The notes: generated by a model not told the origin, from the sequence alone. DNA of 64,000 nt from Halodesulfovibrio sp. (GCF_015482765.1 NZ_JADMLB010000061.1:95331-159330), one strand, 5' to 3'. Positions 1-10,471 are shown, counted from the stretch's first letter. A program made the numbers and translations.

Positions 1-1005
1 AGTTAACGCCACAGCGCTGTCCAGTCCGGAGATTCCATTTGGGGCACCTTCAATCGGGTGCTCTTTTTCGTGGTCAGCATGTGGTGCGTGGTCGGTAACA
101 AAGATATCAATAGTGCCGTCTTTTACTGCTTCTTTCATGGCAAGGCGGTCTTCTTCGCTGCGCAATGGCGGGTTAACCTTTGCTGCTGTGGAGTAGTTGT
201 TCAGAATTTCATCTGTAAGTAACAGGTAGTGCGGGCATGTTTCTGCAGTAACTTTGACGCCTCTGGCTTTTGCCCATCGGATAAGGTCAACAGATTGTTT
301 GCAGCTTACGTGTGCCAGATGTACTGGCAGGTTAAGGAATTCTGCGAGCAGAATATCACGTGCAACCTGCATAGATTCTGCAACGACTGGCTGGCCTTTT
401 ACACCGATTGCCTCGCTGACAGTGCCTTCATTCATATGGCAGTCTTTAGCAAGTGTAGGATCTTCGCAGTGGTCGATAACTGTAAGACCATATGTTGCAG
501 CATATTCCATGCAATGGCGGAACATTTCAGCACCGCCTACAGGAACACCATCGTTGGAGATAGCTACACAACCTGCTTCAGCAAGTTCACCCATCGGGGC
601 AAGCTCTTTCCCCTTCAGACCGATGGTGGCGGCGCCGATTGGGTAAAGGTATGGACCGTTCGGCCATGTTTGCTGCGCACGTTGAAGCATTGCTTCTGTT
701 ACGGAGGCAGAGTCGTTTGTGGGGTTGGTGTTAGCCATAGCCATAACACCGCCGAATCCGCCGTGTGCTGCTGCAGCAAGGCCGGATTCAATATCTTCTT
801 TGTATTCAAAACCCGGTTCACGAAGGTGAACGTGGCAGTCATAGAAGCTTGGGAAGACGATGAGACCTGTTGCATCAACAACTTCTGCATCTTCCGGTGC
901 TGTGACTTCGCCATGAGGGGTAACGGACGTAATGGTGGAGCCGGAAACAAGAATATCTACTGGGGTTCCACGAAGCAGACCATTGGAGATAAACAAATTC
1001 ATCAT
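1..1005 (-). CDS. pyrC: Dihydroorotase, class I (3' end beyond the window)
   Basis: The protein would interconvert carbamoyl aspartate and dihydroorotate, the third step of pyrimidine synthesis in the cytoplasm. The minus strand is open from an ATG at 1005 to the left edge, about 335 codons of a family usually 420-430 long. The N-terminal part carries the metal-binding motif DCHVHLREPG, followed by NTNPTND, and later HLAHVSC and TDHAPH, all hallmarks of class I dihydroorotases. The start is supported by AGGAG seven bases upstream, and the pyrB stop lies inside that spacer, so the two genes are translationally coupled. The C-terminus is not in the window. Identification is firm. Confidence 0.93.
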   Translation of the reverse strand, partial: MMNLFISNGLLRGTPVDILVSGSTITSVTPHGEVTAPEDAEVVDATGLIVFPSFYDCHVHLREPGFEYKEDIESGLAAAAHGGFGGVMAMANTNPTNDSASVTEAMLQRAQQTWPNGPYLYPIGAATIGLKGKELAPMGELAEAGCVAISNDGVPVGGAEMFRHCMEYAATYGLTVIDHCEDPTLAKDCHMNEGTVSEAIGVKGQPVVAESMQVARDILLAEFLNLPVHLAHVSCKQSVDLIRWAKARGVKVTAETCPHYLLLTDEILNNYSTAAKVNPPLRSEEDRLAMKEAVKDGTIDIFVTDHAPHADHEKEHPIEGAPNGISGLDSAVALT

Positions 1006-1007
1006 GG

Positions 1008-1961
1008 CTATGCTCCTTTGTCTTTACGGGTTGCGTGGAGGTACAGGATGGCCATGCGTGTGGCTACACCTGCTGAAACCTGATTAAGGACGCGGCTGTC
1101 TTTGCAGTCCGCAAGGTCAGATGCAATTTCCAACCCTCGGTTCATTGGACCCGGATGAAGGATTTTTGCGCCTTCAACTGCCATTTCCATGTGTTTTGCG
1201 GTGAGGCAGTAGGTGCGGGCGTATTCGCTGAGATCCGGAAGCAGACCTGACTGTTGGCGTTCCAGTTGTAAGCGCAGGCACATTACAGCATCAACACCTT
1301 CAACAGCTTTGTTCAAGTCATGAAATACTTCAACAGGCCATGAATTTACGGTGTGCGGTAATAATGTACGCGGTGCACATAAACGAACCTTAACTCCCTG
1401 ACGGGTCAAAAGGTTGATATTTGAACGTGCTACACGGCTGTGTTTTACATCGCCGAGAATCAGAATAGTTTTTCCTGCATACTCGTTATTCCATGCTCTG
1501 CGAAGAGTGAAGTTATCCAAAAGCGCCTGTGTCGGGTGGGCGTGACATCCGTCACCCGCGTTGACAACAGCGCAGTCCAGACGTTCTGCGATAAACTGTG
1601 ATGCGCCGTTTGCTTTATGACGCAGTACAATTACATCCGGATTCATCGCTTCCAGAGTCAGAGCTGTATCTTTTAGGCTTTCACCTTTTGTCAGACTAGA
1701 ACTACTGCTGGAAAGCGAGAATGTATCGGCAGACAAACGCTTGCCTGCAACGTCAAATGAGGTTTTTGTCCGCGTACTAGGCTCAGCAAAAAATAGCACA
1801 ACGCTTTTACCCTTAAGGGTTGGAACCTTCTTTACAGGGCGCTGGTTGATTTCGTGAAATTGCTCGGCTGTATCGAGAAGATGAGAGACTTCTTCGAGTG
1901 ACAGCTGACTAACGTCCAAAAGGTCTTTGTGCGGCCAGATGAAGTGTTTTTCTTGTGGCAT
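1008..1961 (-). CDS. pyrB: Aspartate carbamoyltransferase catalytic subunit
   Basis: Transfers the carbamoyl group from carbamoyl phosphate to aspartate, the committed step of pyrimidine synthesis. The 317 residues match the usual length of the catalytic chain. Diagnostic motifs are STRTKTSF near residue 61 (carbamoyl phosphate loop, commonly STRTRTSF), HPTQALLD near 142 and HPGPMNRG near 270. A run of serines near residues 82-90 sits where the 80s loop is expected. It lies directly upstream of pyrC on the same strand with essentially no gap. No regulatory chain (pyrI) is seen here. Both genes probably belong to one operon with the amidohydrolase upstream. Confidence 0.95.
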   Translation of the reverse strand: MPQEKHFIWPHKDLLDVSQLSLEEVSHLLDTAEQFHEINQRPVKKVPTLKGKSVVLFFAEPSTRTKTSFDVAGKRLSADTFSLSSSSSSLTKGESLKDTALTLEAMNPDVIVLRHKANGASQFIAERLDCAVVNAGDGCHAHPTQALLDNFTLRRAWNNEYAGKTILILGDVKHSRVARSNINLLTRQGVKVRLCAPRTLLPHTVNSWPVEVFHDLNKAVEGVDAVMCLRLQLERQQSGLLPDLSEYARTYCLTAKHMEMAVEGAKILHPGPMNRGLEIASDLADCKDSRVLNQVSAGVATRMAILYLHATRKDKGA

Positions 1962-2006
1962 TTCATTTTCTCTGGTTTGCGGGCAACGCCCATTATATTT
2001 GGATGA

Positions 2007-3251
2007 CTAAAAGTCTTCCGGCAAAATAGCATACTGGAACCGCTTGCCTTTTGACAGGGTTCCCAGCTCATTCTCAATTCCCAGTGCTTTTGCACCTGCT
2101 ATTGTAAGCATACGCAATAAAGCACCGGTTGGTATATCGAAATTGTCGCGCAAGAAGCGCGCTTCATTCCAAAGGTTAAGGTCATGGTTGGAAGCAAGAC
2201 TGTCTGTACCGATGGTCAGTTGGAGTCCGGCTTCTAGAAAATTGCGAACTGGAGCAGTACCAACCCCTATCAGTTCGTTTGAGCGTGGACAAAGACATAC
2301 GGTTGTCCCGCTTTCTTTTAATATCGCAATATCTTCTCGTGTACAGTGCACGCAGTGTACTGCCAGTGTAGAAGCATCAAGCAGCCCCAGATGTTTTGCA
2401 TAGGGGACAGCACGCATTTTAGGCGGTGTAAAATCTTTCGGTAGAACTCTTCGGGAAAGTTGTTCTTTAAAACGGCCTGTTCCTTTGGTTAACAGCTCTT
2501 CTTCTCCGGGGTGTTCTGCCAGATGGACAGAAAAATACCGCTCATGAGAGCGGCACCATTGTTTTGCAATAACCAACGCATCAGGGCTGGTAGAATAAAG
2601 AGCGTGACCGGAAAGGGTCATCCATCGTTTTTTAGCTTCAGCTGGCAAATTGTCAGCAGTAGAAGGAAACAGGTCTTTCGCACAGAGGGTGTCACCATTG
2701 CGTTTTGGGAAAGAATAACCAAACACTTCAAGCTGGATGTGGCAACTGAGGTGTCGGGCTGTAACGGCTTCATAGACTTCCAGAGGAGCACGTCCGTTTA
2801 CATCGGCAATGTGAGCAGTTCCACTGAGCACCATTTCATCAACTGCTTTTGCAAGACTGTCTGAGTCTACCGGTGTTGCCATAAAAGGCAGGGCGGATTC
2901 AATCCAACTTTCAAAACCCTGACCAAATGTTGCTTTGCCCTTCAAGTGAGCAAGCTCTAAATGGTTGTGGCAGTTGATGAGTGCAGGGGTGAGGGTAACG
3001 TCGCCGAGATCTGTTACTTCGATGGTGTATTTTTGTGAAAAGTCGCTGAACGAAAGAACGTCCACAATAGTTGAACTATTGTGGACGATAACGCCGTCTT
3101 CAATGACATCTGGAAAAGAGTAATACCCCGAATCGGTTCGGGGGGAAGTGTTATGGCCTTCCATAGTGAGAATGCGACGAGCGCGGATGGCATTGAGCAT
3201 TGAAAAAATCTGTTGGTTAGATGTGGTGAACTTTTTGGCGTACCGCCACAC
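2007..3251 (-). CDS. Amidohydrolase of the SsnA/TrzA/MtaD type, possibly aminofutalosine deaminase
   Basis: A metal-dependent deaminase or hydrolase of the cytosine-deaminase-like amidohydrolase group. Visible motifs are NCHNHLE (first metal pair, near residue 93), HALYSTSP, SVHLAEHPGE, LAVHCVH and GTDSLASN, in the expected order. All canonical ligands are therefore present. Relatives in menaquinone-forming Desulfovibrio-type bacteria act as aminofutalosine deaminase (MqnX), but guanine- or methylthioadenosine-type deaminases look alike, so the substrate is not settled. The longest frame begins at a GTG at 3251. An in-frame ATG at 3200 (MLNAIRARR) gives a more typical N-terminus, and neither has a convincing ribosome site. 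The gene ends 45 bases before pyrB. Confidence 0.8.
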   Translation of the reverse strand: MWRYAKKFTTSNQQIFSMLNAIRARRILTMEGHNTSPRTDSGYYSFPDVIEDGVIVHNSSTIVDVLSFSDFSQKYTIEVTDLGDVTLTPALINCHNHLELAHLKGKATFGQGFESWIESALPFMATPVDSDSLAKAVDEMVLSGTAHIADVNGRAPLEVYEAVTARHLSCHIQLEVFGYSFPKRNGDTLCAKDLFPSTADNLPAEAKKRWMTLSGHALYSTSPDALVIAKQWCRSHERYFSVHLAEHPGEEELLTKGTGRFKEQLSRRVLPKDFTPPKMRAVPYAKHLGLLDASTLAVHCVHCTREDIAILKESGTTVCLCPRSNELIGVGTAPVRNFLEAGLQLTIGTDSLASNHDLNLWNEARFLRDNFDIPTGALLRMLTIAGAKALGIENELGTLSKGKRFQYAILPEDF

Positions 3252-3641
3252 ATTCGAATCACATATGTTCTCTTCTTTGTAAAGAAGAGAATGAAATTGG
3301 TTTATAGAAAAAAGATAATTCTCTTGTGTGCCTTTGGTATGATGGGAGTGGTGTCGTGACTATACATATAATTATGTAGTGAAATATGTTGATAGGTTGA
3401 GACTTATATTTGTGCGGGTAAACACTGTAACTCTACATGTGTGAACTTATGTTTTGAGAAAAAATTAATCTGATTAATTCTAATGCCGAAATATAGAGAA
3501 GGCAGATCACATATAAAAGATCAAAATTCGGTGGAATCAGGGGTGCTTTTTTAAGTAAATTAGAAAGAAATGCAGTCTTATTGTTTTGTTTTTTATCAAA
3601 ATATGAAGAAAATTTAATGGAAACTGCATATTGGGGGTAAA
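3252..3641. other. Divergent intergenic region between the amidohydrolase and the chemoreceptor
   Basis: AT-rich 390-base stretch with no supported gene. It must hold the promoter of the minus-strand amidohydrolase/pyrBC group and of the plus-strand chemoreceptor. The only recognisable site is the candidate sigma-28 promoter at 3466-3492. Confidence 0.6.
3466..3492 (+). promoter_or_regulatory. Candidate sigma-28 (FliA) promoter of the chemoreceptor
   Basis: TAAT at 3466-3469, a 15-base spacer and GCCGAAAT at 3485-3492 resemble the FliA consensus TAAA-N15-GCCGATAA. It lies about 150 bases before the chemoreceptor start, a gene class often read by sigma-28. The match is imperfect (9 of 12), so this is a suggestion. 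Confidence 0.35.
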
Positions 3642-5735
3642 ATGTTTAAAAGTATTAAAGCAAAAGTAACTGCTTTAGTCATGTTTGCAACGTTGTCGTC
3701 TGTGCTTTTAGTTTTGGTTATTTCAAATGCGATTGTTCGTGAGGATGCTGTAGAGGCTTTTACAGCGTCATCGAAGACTGATGCTGCTCTTGTTGAGAAT
3801 ATCGTAAGCCATTTTTTTGCTGGTGCCATTAATACCACGAAGGAAGTAGCGTTGCTTGAAGATATCCAGCAGGCAACGGGAACGTATGTCTTTAACAGCA
3901 CAGTACAAGTGGATATGAATTTTGATGTAAAAGAATTGCCTCCTATAGAAGCACGAATTTCCCGTGTAATGCATAACGCTCGTGCCACGCATAAAGGATA
4001 TGAGCTTGTATATTATGGAAGTAATACAGGTGGTTTTATTATGTCAGACCCAACATTGCTTCCAGCTGGGTATGATCCTCGACAGCGTCCGTGGTATCAG
4101 GCTGCTGTGAAAGCGCCCTCGGGGTCAGCCATCTCAAAAGCCTATCAAAGCACAACCGGAGTGCCTGTAGCGAGTGCTATGACTGTTGCCAGAGATAAAC
4201 AGGGTGGTATTCTTGGAGTAGTCGGTATTGATGTTGAATTGTCGATGCTGGTCACTCTGATGCAGGAAATCAAGATAGGAGAGACTGGGCGGGTTCTGCT
4301 TTTTGAAGAAGACGGAACTATCCTTGCTGCTCCCGGGTTCACTGATGTAGCGATGAAGCGACTCGGTTCTACAGGGAATAAAGTTTTAGATTCCATTGCA
4401 GGAAAACAAGATGGGATGTTTGAGCTTGAAGTAGATGGAAATTCAATACTTGGGCGCATGCATACCGTTAAAGAGACTGGTCATCGCCTTCTTATTATTA
4501 AGGATAGATCTGAAGTTGTTGCGTCTGCAGATGAGAGCCTTGTTGCTACAGTTCTTTCTGGTGGTGGCGTAACACTTCTCATTGGTTTGCTTGCGTACTT
4601 TTTGATTCTTCGGATGCTTAAGCCGTTATACAACGTCGTTGATTCAGCAAAGGCTGTGAGTCAGGGAGATTACTCCAAGGTAGATTCTAATATCCGTATG
4701 ACAGGCGAGTTGTTTGATTTACAGTGTGCTTTAAAGGAAATGGTCGACAGTCTCGTTAATTCAATCCAAATGGCAGACCGTAAGACTGAAGAGGCGGAAG
4801 AGCAGACAATGAAAGCCAACGAGGCATTGCAGGCAGCGGCTGAAGCACAGGCACAGGCTGAAGTAGCTCGAAAGGAAGGTTTGAATCAAGCTGCGGGACA
4901 ATTGGAAGCAATTGTAGCTGAAATCGGCTCTGTTTCTGAGGAGCTCTCTTCACTGGTTGAGGAAACTAGACGTGGTACAGAGCGTCAGGCTGCTCGAAGT
5001 GGTGAAACAGCAACGGCTATGGAACAAATGAATGTGGCTGTTATGGATGTGGCTCAGAATGCATCCGATGCCGCACAGCATTCTGAAGTGATGCGTGAAA
5101 GCGTAGCCCATGAAGCAGAAGCTGTAAAAGAAGTTGTAACTTCAATTAATGATGTTGCTGTTCGCTCTGGTCAGATGACCGAAAGTCTTGGAGAACTTGG
5201 GGAGAAGGCTCAGGGGATCGGGCAGATCATGGATGTGATTTCAGACATTGCTGATCAGACCAACTTGCTTGCGTTAAACGCTGCGATTGAAGCGGCTCGT
5301 GCCGGTGAAGCCGGGCGTGGCTTTGCTGTGGTTGCGGATGAAGTGCGTAAGCTTGCAGAAAAGACTATGCAGGCAACTTCTGAAGTTGAAAAAGCAGTTT
5401 CCGCTATTCAGACTGGAACTTCAGCAAACATTGATGCAATGAAACAGGTTAGTGATGTTGTCACTAACTGTACAGGGCTTGCCAGAGAGGCTGGAGATGC
5501 TTTGGTGAGTATGACTTCAATGATTGAGCGTTCCACCGATATGGTACGTGTTATTGCAACAGCAGCAGAAGAACAGTCAGCGACAAGTGAAGAGATCAAT
5601 AGTAGTGTGGAAGAAGTAACTCGTTTAGCGGATGATATGGCATCTTCTGCTGGCGATTCTGCACGTACGATGGGAACACTTGCAAATCTGTCTGACGAAT
5701 TACATCTGGTAATTAAAACGCTTAAGCAAGAATAG
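3642..5735 (+). CDS. Methyl-accepting chemotaxis protein with periplasmic Cache sensor
   Basis: A transmembrane chemoreceptor that would pass ligand signals to CheA/CheW. Segments in order: TM1 about residues 8-29; an extracytoplasmic double-Cache domain about 30-300 with the typical DPRQRPWY near residue 144; TM2 about 302-325; HAMP; an Ala/Glu-rich coiled coil; and the signalling hairpin about 536-575 ([19 protein letters not shown] and the [11 protein letters not shown] part). The C-terminus ends in VIKTLKQE and lacks a CheR-tethering pentapeptide. Start is the ATG preceded by TTGGGGG. It stands alone between two terminators. The ligand is unknown; Cache domains of this type often bind amino acids or small carboxylates. 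Confidence 0.93.
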   Translation: MFKSIKAKVTALVMFATLSSVLLVLVISNAIVREDAVEAFTASSKTDAALVENIVSHFFAGAINTTKEVALLEDIQQATGTYVFNSTVQVDMNFDVKELPPIEARISRVMHNARATHKGYELVYYGSNTGGFIMSDPTLLPAGYDPRQRPWYQAAVKAPSGSAISKAYQSTTGVPVASAMTVARDKQGGILGVVGIDVELSMLVTLMQEIKIGETGRVLLFEEDGTILAAPGFTDVAMKRLGSTGNKVLDSIAGKQDGMFELEVDGNSILGRMHTVKETGHRLLIIKDRSEVVASADESLVATVLSGGGVTLLIGLLAYFLILRMLKPLYNVVDSAKAVSQGDYSKVDSNIRMTGELFDLQCALKEMVDSLVNSIQMADRKTEEAEEQTMKANEALQAAAEAQAQAEVARKEGLNQAAGQLEAIVAEIGSVSEELSSLVEETRRGTERQAARSGETATAMEQMNVAVMDVAQNASDAAQHSEVMRESVAHEAEAVKEVVTSINDVAVRSGQMTESLGELGEKAQGIGQIMDVISDIADQTNLLALNAAIEAARAGEAGRGFAVVADEVRKLAEKTMQATSEVEKAVSAIQTGTSANIDAMKQVSDVVTNCTGLAREAGDALVSMTSMIERSTDMVRVIATAAEEQSATSEEINSSVEEVTRLADDMASSAGDSARTMGTLANLSDELHLVIKTLKQE

Positions 5736-5760
5736 TTATTGTACAGAATTAACAATAAGT

Positions 5761-5794
5761 AAGGGCTCTTTCCTTTGGGATGAGCCCTTTTTTT
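5761..5794 (+). terminator. Rho-independent terminator of the chemoreceptor gene
   Basis: Stem AAGGGCTC / GAGCCCTT followed by a run of seven T, 26 bases after the stop codon. Confidence 0.85.
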
Positions 5795-5966
5795 AATATT
5801 ACTACTTTTTAATGATGTATATTCAACAGGTGTGGTAAATACTATTGGACAATTAGTTTTGCATATAACAGTAGGTAGAGTTGGGATCATTGGGGTTTAG
5901 AAGTACTCTTTAGATAATAACCAGTTGTAAAATATATTGTTTTGGCGTGAGCAAGCCGGAGGAAAG

Positions 5967-7133
5967 ATGAAAGATCAGATGACGATATTTTCGATCGTAA
6001 TGACATCGGCCTTACTGATTTTGTGGGGCGTTGTGTGTTGGCGCATGATTGCGCCGCTGCGAACTCGCCTGTGGGTTAAGCTGCTACTTGCTTGCGGTCT
6101 TCTAGCTGCACTTATTTTGTATTATATTTCGAGAATGTTTGTCCGGGAAGGGCTTCCTGTAGAAGTAAATACATCGTTGCGGTGGGTTGGTTATCTTTCT
6201 TTGGGGTTTATTTCTCTGACTATTCCGTTTCTTTTTGTGAAAGAATTTATTCAGGCTGGTTGCCGTTTCGGAGCTGCCAAGAATAAACCTGTTGATGGCG
6301 CACGCAGAGCTTTTCTACATAATGCTGGAAATGCTGCGGTGATGGCTGCAGTTTTGCCTACAATGGCTTTTTCTGTGCGCGAAGCATTTCAAAAGCCAGA
6401 AGTGAAGAAGAACTTACTCCGTATAGCAGGGCTGCCTCATGATCTTGAAGGGGTGACCATTGCGCAAGTCTCTGATTTACATATCGGGTCCATATTGGAT
6501 CGCGCATGGCTTCAAAAGATGATGGCACAGGTAAAGGAGCTACAGCCGGATATTTTTGTTGTTACTGGGGATGCAATTGACGGTAAGGTCTCTCGTGTGG
6601 GTAAGGAGCTTGATTCTTTGCAAAGCTTTACCCCGCCGTTAGGCAAATTCTTTGTTACAGGGAACCACGAATTTTATTCCGGTGTGGACGGATGGGTAGA
6701 ACAGATGCGGTCGTTGGGATTTTCGGTGTTGAATAATCAACATCAGTTGATTCAAAAAGGAGAAGGACGGCTCTTAGTTGCCGGAGTTTGGGACTATCAT
6801 GGAGACCGCTTTGGGGAAAAATATGTTTCCAACCCTTTTGAAGCAAAAGAAGGTGCGCCAGAGCATGATGTTTCCATCCTGTTAGCGCACCAGCCAAAAA
6901 GTATATATGAAGCCAACAAGGCTCATTTTGATATCCAACTTTCAGGACATACCCATGGTGGGCAGTATTTCCCATGGACGTATGCAATTCACTTGTTTCA
7001 ACCATATGTGAAAGGCTTGCATAACGTTGGCAAAAGCCAGCTGTATGTGAACACCGGAACCGGTTTTTGGGGACCTCCTATGCGTTTGACTGTTCCCCCT
7101 GAAATTACGCTTCATACACTAACCGCGAGCTAG
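5967..7133 (+). CDS. Membrane-anchored calcineurin-like metallophosphoesterase
   Basis: A 388-residue protein with three N-terminal hydrophobic segments (about residues 4-24, 33-53 and 66-88) and a C-terminal metallophosphoesterase domain. The two-metal site is complete: DLHIG, GDAIDG, GNHEF, LLAHQP and GHTHGGQ in order. It resembles YaeI/YkuE-type phosphodiesterases; relatives have been linked to UDP-diacylglucosamine or other lipid phosphoesters, but the substrate here cannot be read. I chose the ATG at 5967, which follows GGAGGA closely; an upstream in-frame TTG at 5937 has no ribosome site. The stop codon lies next to that of the convergent aldo/keto reductase. Confidence 0.85.
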   Translation: MKDQMTIFSIVMTSALLILWGVVCWRMIAPLRTRLWVKLLLACGLLAALILYYISRMFVREGLPVEVNTSLRWVGYLSLGFISLTIPFLFVKEFIQAGCRFGAAKNKPVDGARRAFLHNAGNAAVMAAVLPTMAFSVREAFQKPEVKKNLLRIAGLPHDLEGVTIAQVSDLHIGSILDRAWLQKMMAQVKELQPDIFVVTGDAIDGKVSRVGKELDSLQSFTPPLGKFFVTGNHEFYSGVDGWVEQMRSLGFSVLNNQHQLIQKGEGRLLVAGVWDYHGDRFGEKYVSNPFEAKEGAPEHDVSILLAHQPKSIYEANKAHFDIQLSGHTHGGQYFPWTYAIHLFQPYVKGLHNVGKSQLYVNTGTGFWGPPMRLTVPPEITLHTLTAS

Positions 7134-7134
7134 G

Positions 7135-8091
7135 TTAGCGTTCGCCGTCCCAGATGTTTTCTTTCGTGTATGGTGAATTATATAAGGTGAAAACATTACC
7201 GTCGATTATGCGTGCTCCCATATCAAGTTCGCGTATGGCAGTCATATCATTTAAATCTAGACAGATATCCAGAGCACCGGCGTTTTCGTGAATTCGTTTG
7301 GGAGAGATTGATTTTGGTATAGCAACAACGCCTTGCTTCATTATCCAAGCAAGCAGTACTTGTGCTGGTGTGCAGCTATGCTTATTGGCAATGGTTCTGA
7401 TCAAAGGATGTTTCAGCAAGGGCGGAGGAGTGCAGCCATCGGGCGTTGTCATATGTGTTCCCATTGAGCCTAAGGGGCAATACGCGGTCAGTGTGATCCC
7501 ATGCCTGTGAGCAAATGTTCTTTGCATTCGCTGTTGTTGATAAGGATGCATTTCAATTTGGTTTATTGCTGGTGGAATTGCCGCTGTTGAAAGGAGTGCC
7601 TGTAACTTTTTGGTGCTGAAGTTGCTTACTCCGATGTTTCTTACAAGCTCTTTGTCGGCGCAGTCCTCCATTGCCTTCCATGTGCTTCGAAGAGGGACTT
7701 CTTCAAGAGCGATGTAGTCGTCATGGCACTGAGGAAGTTTGACTCCGGATTTTAGCGCTACAGGCCAATGCATAAGATATAAATCCAGATAGTCTACTCC
7801 TAGATCGTTCATTGTTTTTGTTAGAGCAGGGAGTACTGCTTCAGGCGCATGTGAATCACACCAGAGCTTGGAAGTTATCCATAATTCTTCTCTAGGATAT
7901 TTTTTAAATGCCTTTTGGAGTGCTGCGCCAATTTCCTTCTCATTTCCATAAATTGCTGCGCAGTCTATGTGGCGGTAACCTGCTTCAAGAGCAGATAGGA
8001 TTGCTGTTTCTATTTTCTCTGGTGGGCTGAGGTACGTTCCAAGCCCTAGCATCGGGATATTGTCACCAGAAGGTAATTGAACATGTCTCAT
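7135..8091 (-). CDS. Aldo/keto reductase
   Basis: NAD(P)H-dependent reductase of carbonyls, 318 residues, a normal length for the family. The N-terminus (LPSGDNIPMLGLGTY) and DCAAIYGNEKEIG contain the catalytic Asp and Tyr, the catalytic Lys is in WITSKLW, and the His in LMHWPV; the tetrad is thus complete. IPKSISPKRIHEN is the cofactor-phosphate loop. The frame is open to 8163, but the ATG at 8091 has GGAGG six bases upstream and gives the standard family start, so I use it. Convergent with the metallophosphoesterase gene. Substrate unknown. Confidence 0.9.
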   Translation of the reverse strand: MRHVQLPSGDNIPMLGLGTYLSPPEKIETAILSALEAGYRHIDCAAIYGNEKEIGAALQKAFKKYPREELWITSKLWCDSHAPEAVLPALTKTMNDLGVDYLDLYLMHWPVALKSGVKLPQCHDDYIALEEVPLRSTWKAMEDCADKELVRNIGVSNFSTKKLQALLSTAAIPPAINQIEMHPYQQQRMQRTFAHRHGITLTAYCPLGSMGTHMTTPDGCTPPPLLKHPLIRTIANKHSCTPAQVLLAWIMKQGVVAIPKSISPKRIHENAGALDICLDLNDMTAIRELDMGARIIDGNVFTLYNSPYTKENIWDGER

Positions 8092-8328
8092 GAAATGCCT
8101 CCATCCTGCATCTTGACTGAAAAAGTAAGAGTGTTGATTTAGCATAGCAGAGATAACGTACATGTAAATGTGATGTTATCTGTCAGTGTGATTTTGCGGA
8201 ACAGATTAGGGTTGTATCTTTCCTTTCGCAGGTGTGGACAAGGCGTAACTCCTTGACGTATCAGTGATATACGGCAACCCAAAGAAGTAATAGAATTTTC
8301 AATAAATAGTCATAGTAGGAGACAACAC

Positions 8329-9258
8329 ATGTCACGATTAGGGCTTGGTTCTTTGAAGCAGCTTTTTACCAGTAAAAGCGGCTCAAGGTCTCTCATAGTT
8401 GTTTTAGTTATCTTTGTTTTGATTGTGGGTATCAGCTTATTAGGCACACGGGCTCAGGTGGCAGATCAGCCTGTCATGCCAGTTCCTGAAAAAGTGGCTG
8501 AGGGAGATATTCCATCATTAGTATTTCAGGCTGGTTACTACTCTTTAGATCGAGAGTTGAACAACTCTACTGTGGGTTGGTTGCCAAACGATTTGCTTAT
8601 TTCTCCTACGTCATGGTTGGACAATAAGAAGAATCTTCAGCGCGGGATTATTTTTGCTACTCGTGGTGTTATAAATGTGTACACCACGAATTTTGCTCGA
8701 AGTGGTTCTGGCGAAGAGATAAATAAATACCTCCTCAAAGCTCAGACCTCTTCTTTTCCATATTCTGAAGATGTTTGGATGTTTGCTTCTTCTGAGAGCA
8801 GATACAATGAAGGTATCAAGTCCATTAATAAGTATCTGGAAGACGTCAAAAATGGCAAAGCGATTTACAATGTAAAAACAGACGATTTGTACACACTGAT
8901 TGACACTCTTGAATCTTTGATTGAGATGCCGCAGTCACGTTTGAAAACTGGTATTTCTTCTCATTTTGAAGCAGATGATGCCATTTACTTTGCTAAGGGT
9001 GTCTGCTTGGTCGTTCGTGATGTATTAAACACCGTAAACAGTGCTTATCCTGAGCTTATGAATAGAGGTGGAGAGCAAAACGTTACCGTAGCTCTCGAAA
9101 CTTTGGATGTTATCGCAACATTTAATCCGCTGTATGTTTTTGCTGGTGGTAACGAAGTTGGTGACTCTATGTTGCCTAACCAGGTTCAGGCATTAGCATC
9201 TAAGCTTGATATTACTGCGAATAGATTGCGAGATGTAAAACAGGCATTAGATAAATAA
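8329..9258 (+). CDS. DUF2333 family membrane-anchored protein
   Basis: A 309-residue protein with one N-terminal membrane segment (about residues 21-40) after a short basic stretch, and the remainder predicted outside the cytoplasm. The sequence resembles the DUF2333 family, which occurs in several Proteobacteria and sulfate reducers and has no known function. Visible conserved stretches include VGWLPNDLL, SPTSWLDN and FATRGV. It is monocistronic: about 240 bases separate it from the divergent aldo/keto reductase, and a bidirectional terminator follows. Start ATG follows AGGAGAC. Confidence 0.8.
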   Translation: MSRLGLGSLKQLFTSKSGSRSLIVVLVIFVLIVGISLLGTRAQVADQPVMPVPEKVAEGDIPSLVFQAGYYSLDRELNNSTVGWLPNDLLISPTSWLDNKKNLQRGIIFATRGVINVYTTNFARSGSGEEINKYLLKAQTSSFPYSEDVWMFASSESRYNEGIKSINKYLEDVKNGKAIYNVKTDDLYTLIDTLESLIEMPQSRLKTGISSHFEADDAIYFAKGVCLVVRDVLNTVNSAYPELMNRGGEQNVTVALETLDVIATFNPLYVFAGGNEVGDSMLPNQVQALASKLDITANRLRDVKQALDK

Positions 9259-9330
9259 AACAACCTCTTGCCAGTAAGCATTTTCTAGAAGAGCACCCGT
9301 TGTGTGTTCTTCTACATATAGAAAAAGAAA

Positions 9331-9358
9331 AGCCCGTCTCAAATGAGACGGGCTTTAT
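9331..9358. terminator. Bidirectional terminator between DUF2333 gene and glpQ
   Basis: Perfect stem AGCCCGTCTC / GAGACGGGCT with A-rich left and T-rich right flank, between two convergent genes. Confidence 0.85.
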
Positions 9359-9376
9359 TATTAACGGGAGTAGCTG

Positions 9377-10471
9377 TTATAAGCCTTGGCGCTGGTATTC
9401 AGCTCGGCGAAGGAAGTTCACAGCACGGTCTGGGAAGTCTGTAAACACACCATCAACATCTACTGTGTAGTAGAAGATATCAAGCATGTCTTCAAAACTT
9501 GCTGCGTATGGCGGGATGCGGCCATTGTCTAAGCGAAATGTATATGGATGTACTTCCATTCCGTTAGTATGGGCATCTTTAACCATATTAGTAATGATGA
9601 GTTTACTACGGGTAGATTCATTTTTTACGAGCATTGGTTTCCAAGGGCCAATACCGTCTGCGTATTCAGCGATACGCGCCATGCCGCCTTTTTCAAACAT
9701 CCAATCATAATTATAAGGAACAAATTTACCGTTTTTCTTTTCCATGGTTTCGTTCCAACTAGTTTCTGCGATGAGTTGAACCAGTTTTAACTGCATACCT
9801 AGTTTTGGGAAAAGTTCCTTGCTGATACGGCGGGTTTCATTGGGGTCAAAGCACTGGAGATATACTTTGTCCTGCTTTGTTGTGTAGCCGTATTTTTTAA
9901 GCATGTTCAGAGCAGCCATGCTGATATCTTTACCCTCGGCACGATGGAACCAAGGTGCTTTAATTTCAGGGTAGATACCGACATTTTTTCCGGTGGATTT
10001 ATTGAGTCCCTGAATTAACTGCAACTCTTCTTCAAAAGTTGGTACTTCAAATGAAGAAGAGAACATTGGAAAACGTCCAGAAAATCCCTGAATTTTTTTC
10101 CCGTCTTTAATGTTAAACCCTTCGGTAACTTTAAGCGATTTAATTTCAGCAAGAGTAAAGTCGATGGCAAACCAGCGCTTTTCACCATTTACTTTGCGGA
10201 AACGTTTAGGGAATTTTTCCATAACGTCTGTGATACGATCAAGATAATGGTCATGTAACACCACTAGCTTGTCGTCTTTTGTCATAACTAAATCTTGTTC
10301 GATGTAGTCCACACCCATGAAATAGGCGGCAGCTTTTGCTTCAAGGGTATGTTCTGGAAGATAGCCAGATGCTCCACGGTGAGCGATGACAATTTTATTG
10401 CTGCCGGCAACGGCAGCACTTGCGTCCAACACCATGATGGCAAGAAGGCAAAGTGACAGCAACTTTTTCAT
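9377..10471 (-). CDS. glpQ: Periplasmic glycerophosphodiester phosphodiesterase
   Basis: Cleaves glycerophosphodiesters from phospholipid turnover to glycerol-3-phosphate and an alcohol. The 364-residue protein starts with a clear signal peptide (MKKLLSLCLLAIM..., cleavage after about residue 22, ASAAVAG). The GDPD core shows VIAHRGASGYLPEHT, EQDLVMTKD and VVLHDHYLDR, giving both catalytic His and the metal ligands. IYPEIKAP and VFTDFPDRA follow as expected for GlpQ of the periplasmic class. It is single, with a terminator downstream. Confident family call; exact substrate range unknown. Confidence 0.93.
   Translation of the reverse strand: MKKLLSLCLLAIMVLDASAAVAGSNKIVIAHRGASGYLPEHTLEAKAAAYFMGVDYIEQDLVMTKDDKLVVLHDHYLDRITDVMEKFPKRFRKVNGEKRWFAIDFTLAEIKSLKVTEGFNIKDGKKIQGFSGRFPMFSSSFEVPTFEEELQLIQGLNKSTGKNVGIYPEIKAPWFHRAEGKDISMAALNMLKKYGYTTKQDKVYLQCFDPNETRRISKELFPKLGMQLKLVQLIAETSWNETMEKKNGKFVPYNYDWMFEKGGMARIAEYADGIGPWKPMLVKNESTRSKLIITNMVKDAHTNGMEVHPYTFRLDNGRIPPYAASFEDMLDIFYYTVDVDGVFTDFPDRAVNFLRRAEYQRQGL

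Noticed and set aside
229..1083. Long plus-strand frame opposite pyrC
   Set aside because: The minus strand encodes clear dihydroorotase motifs throughout; the plus frame is rich in Cys and Phe, typical of an antisense shadow.
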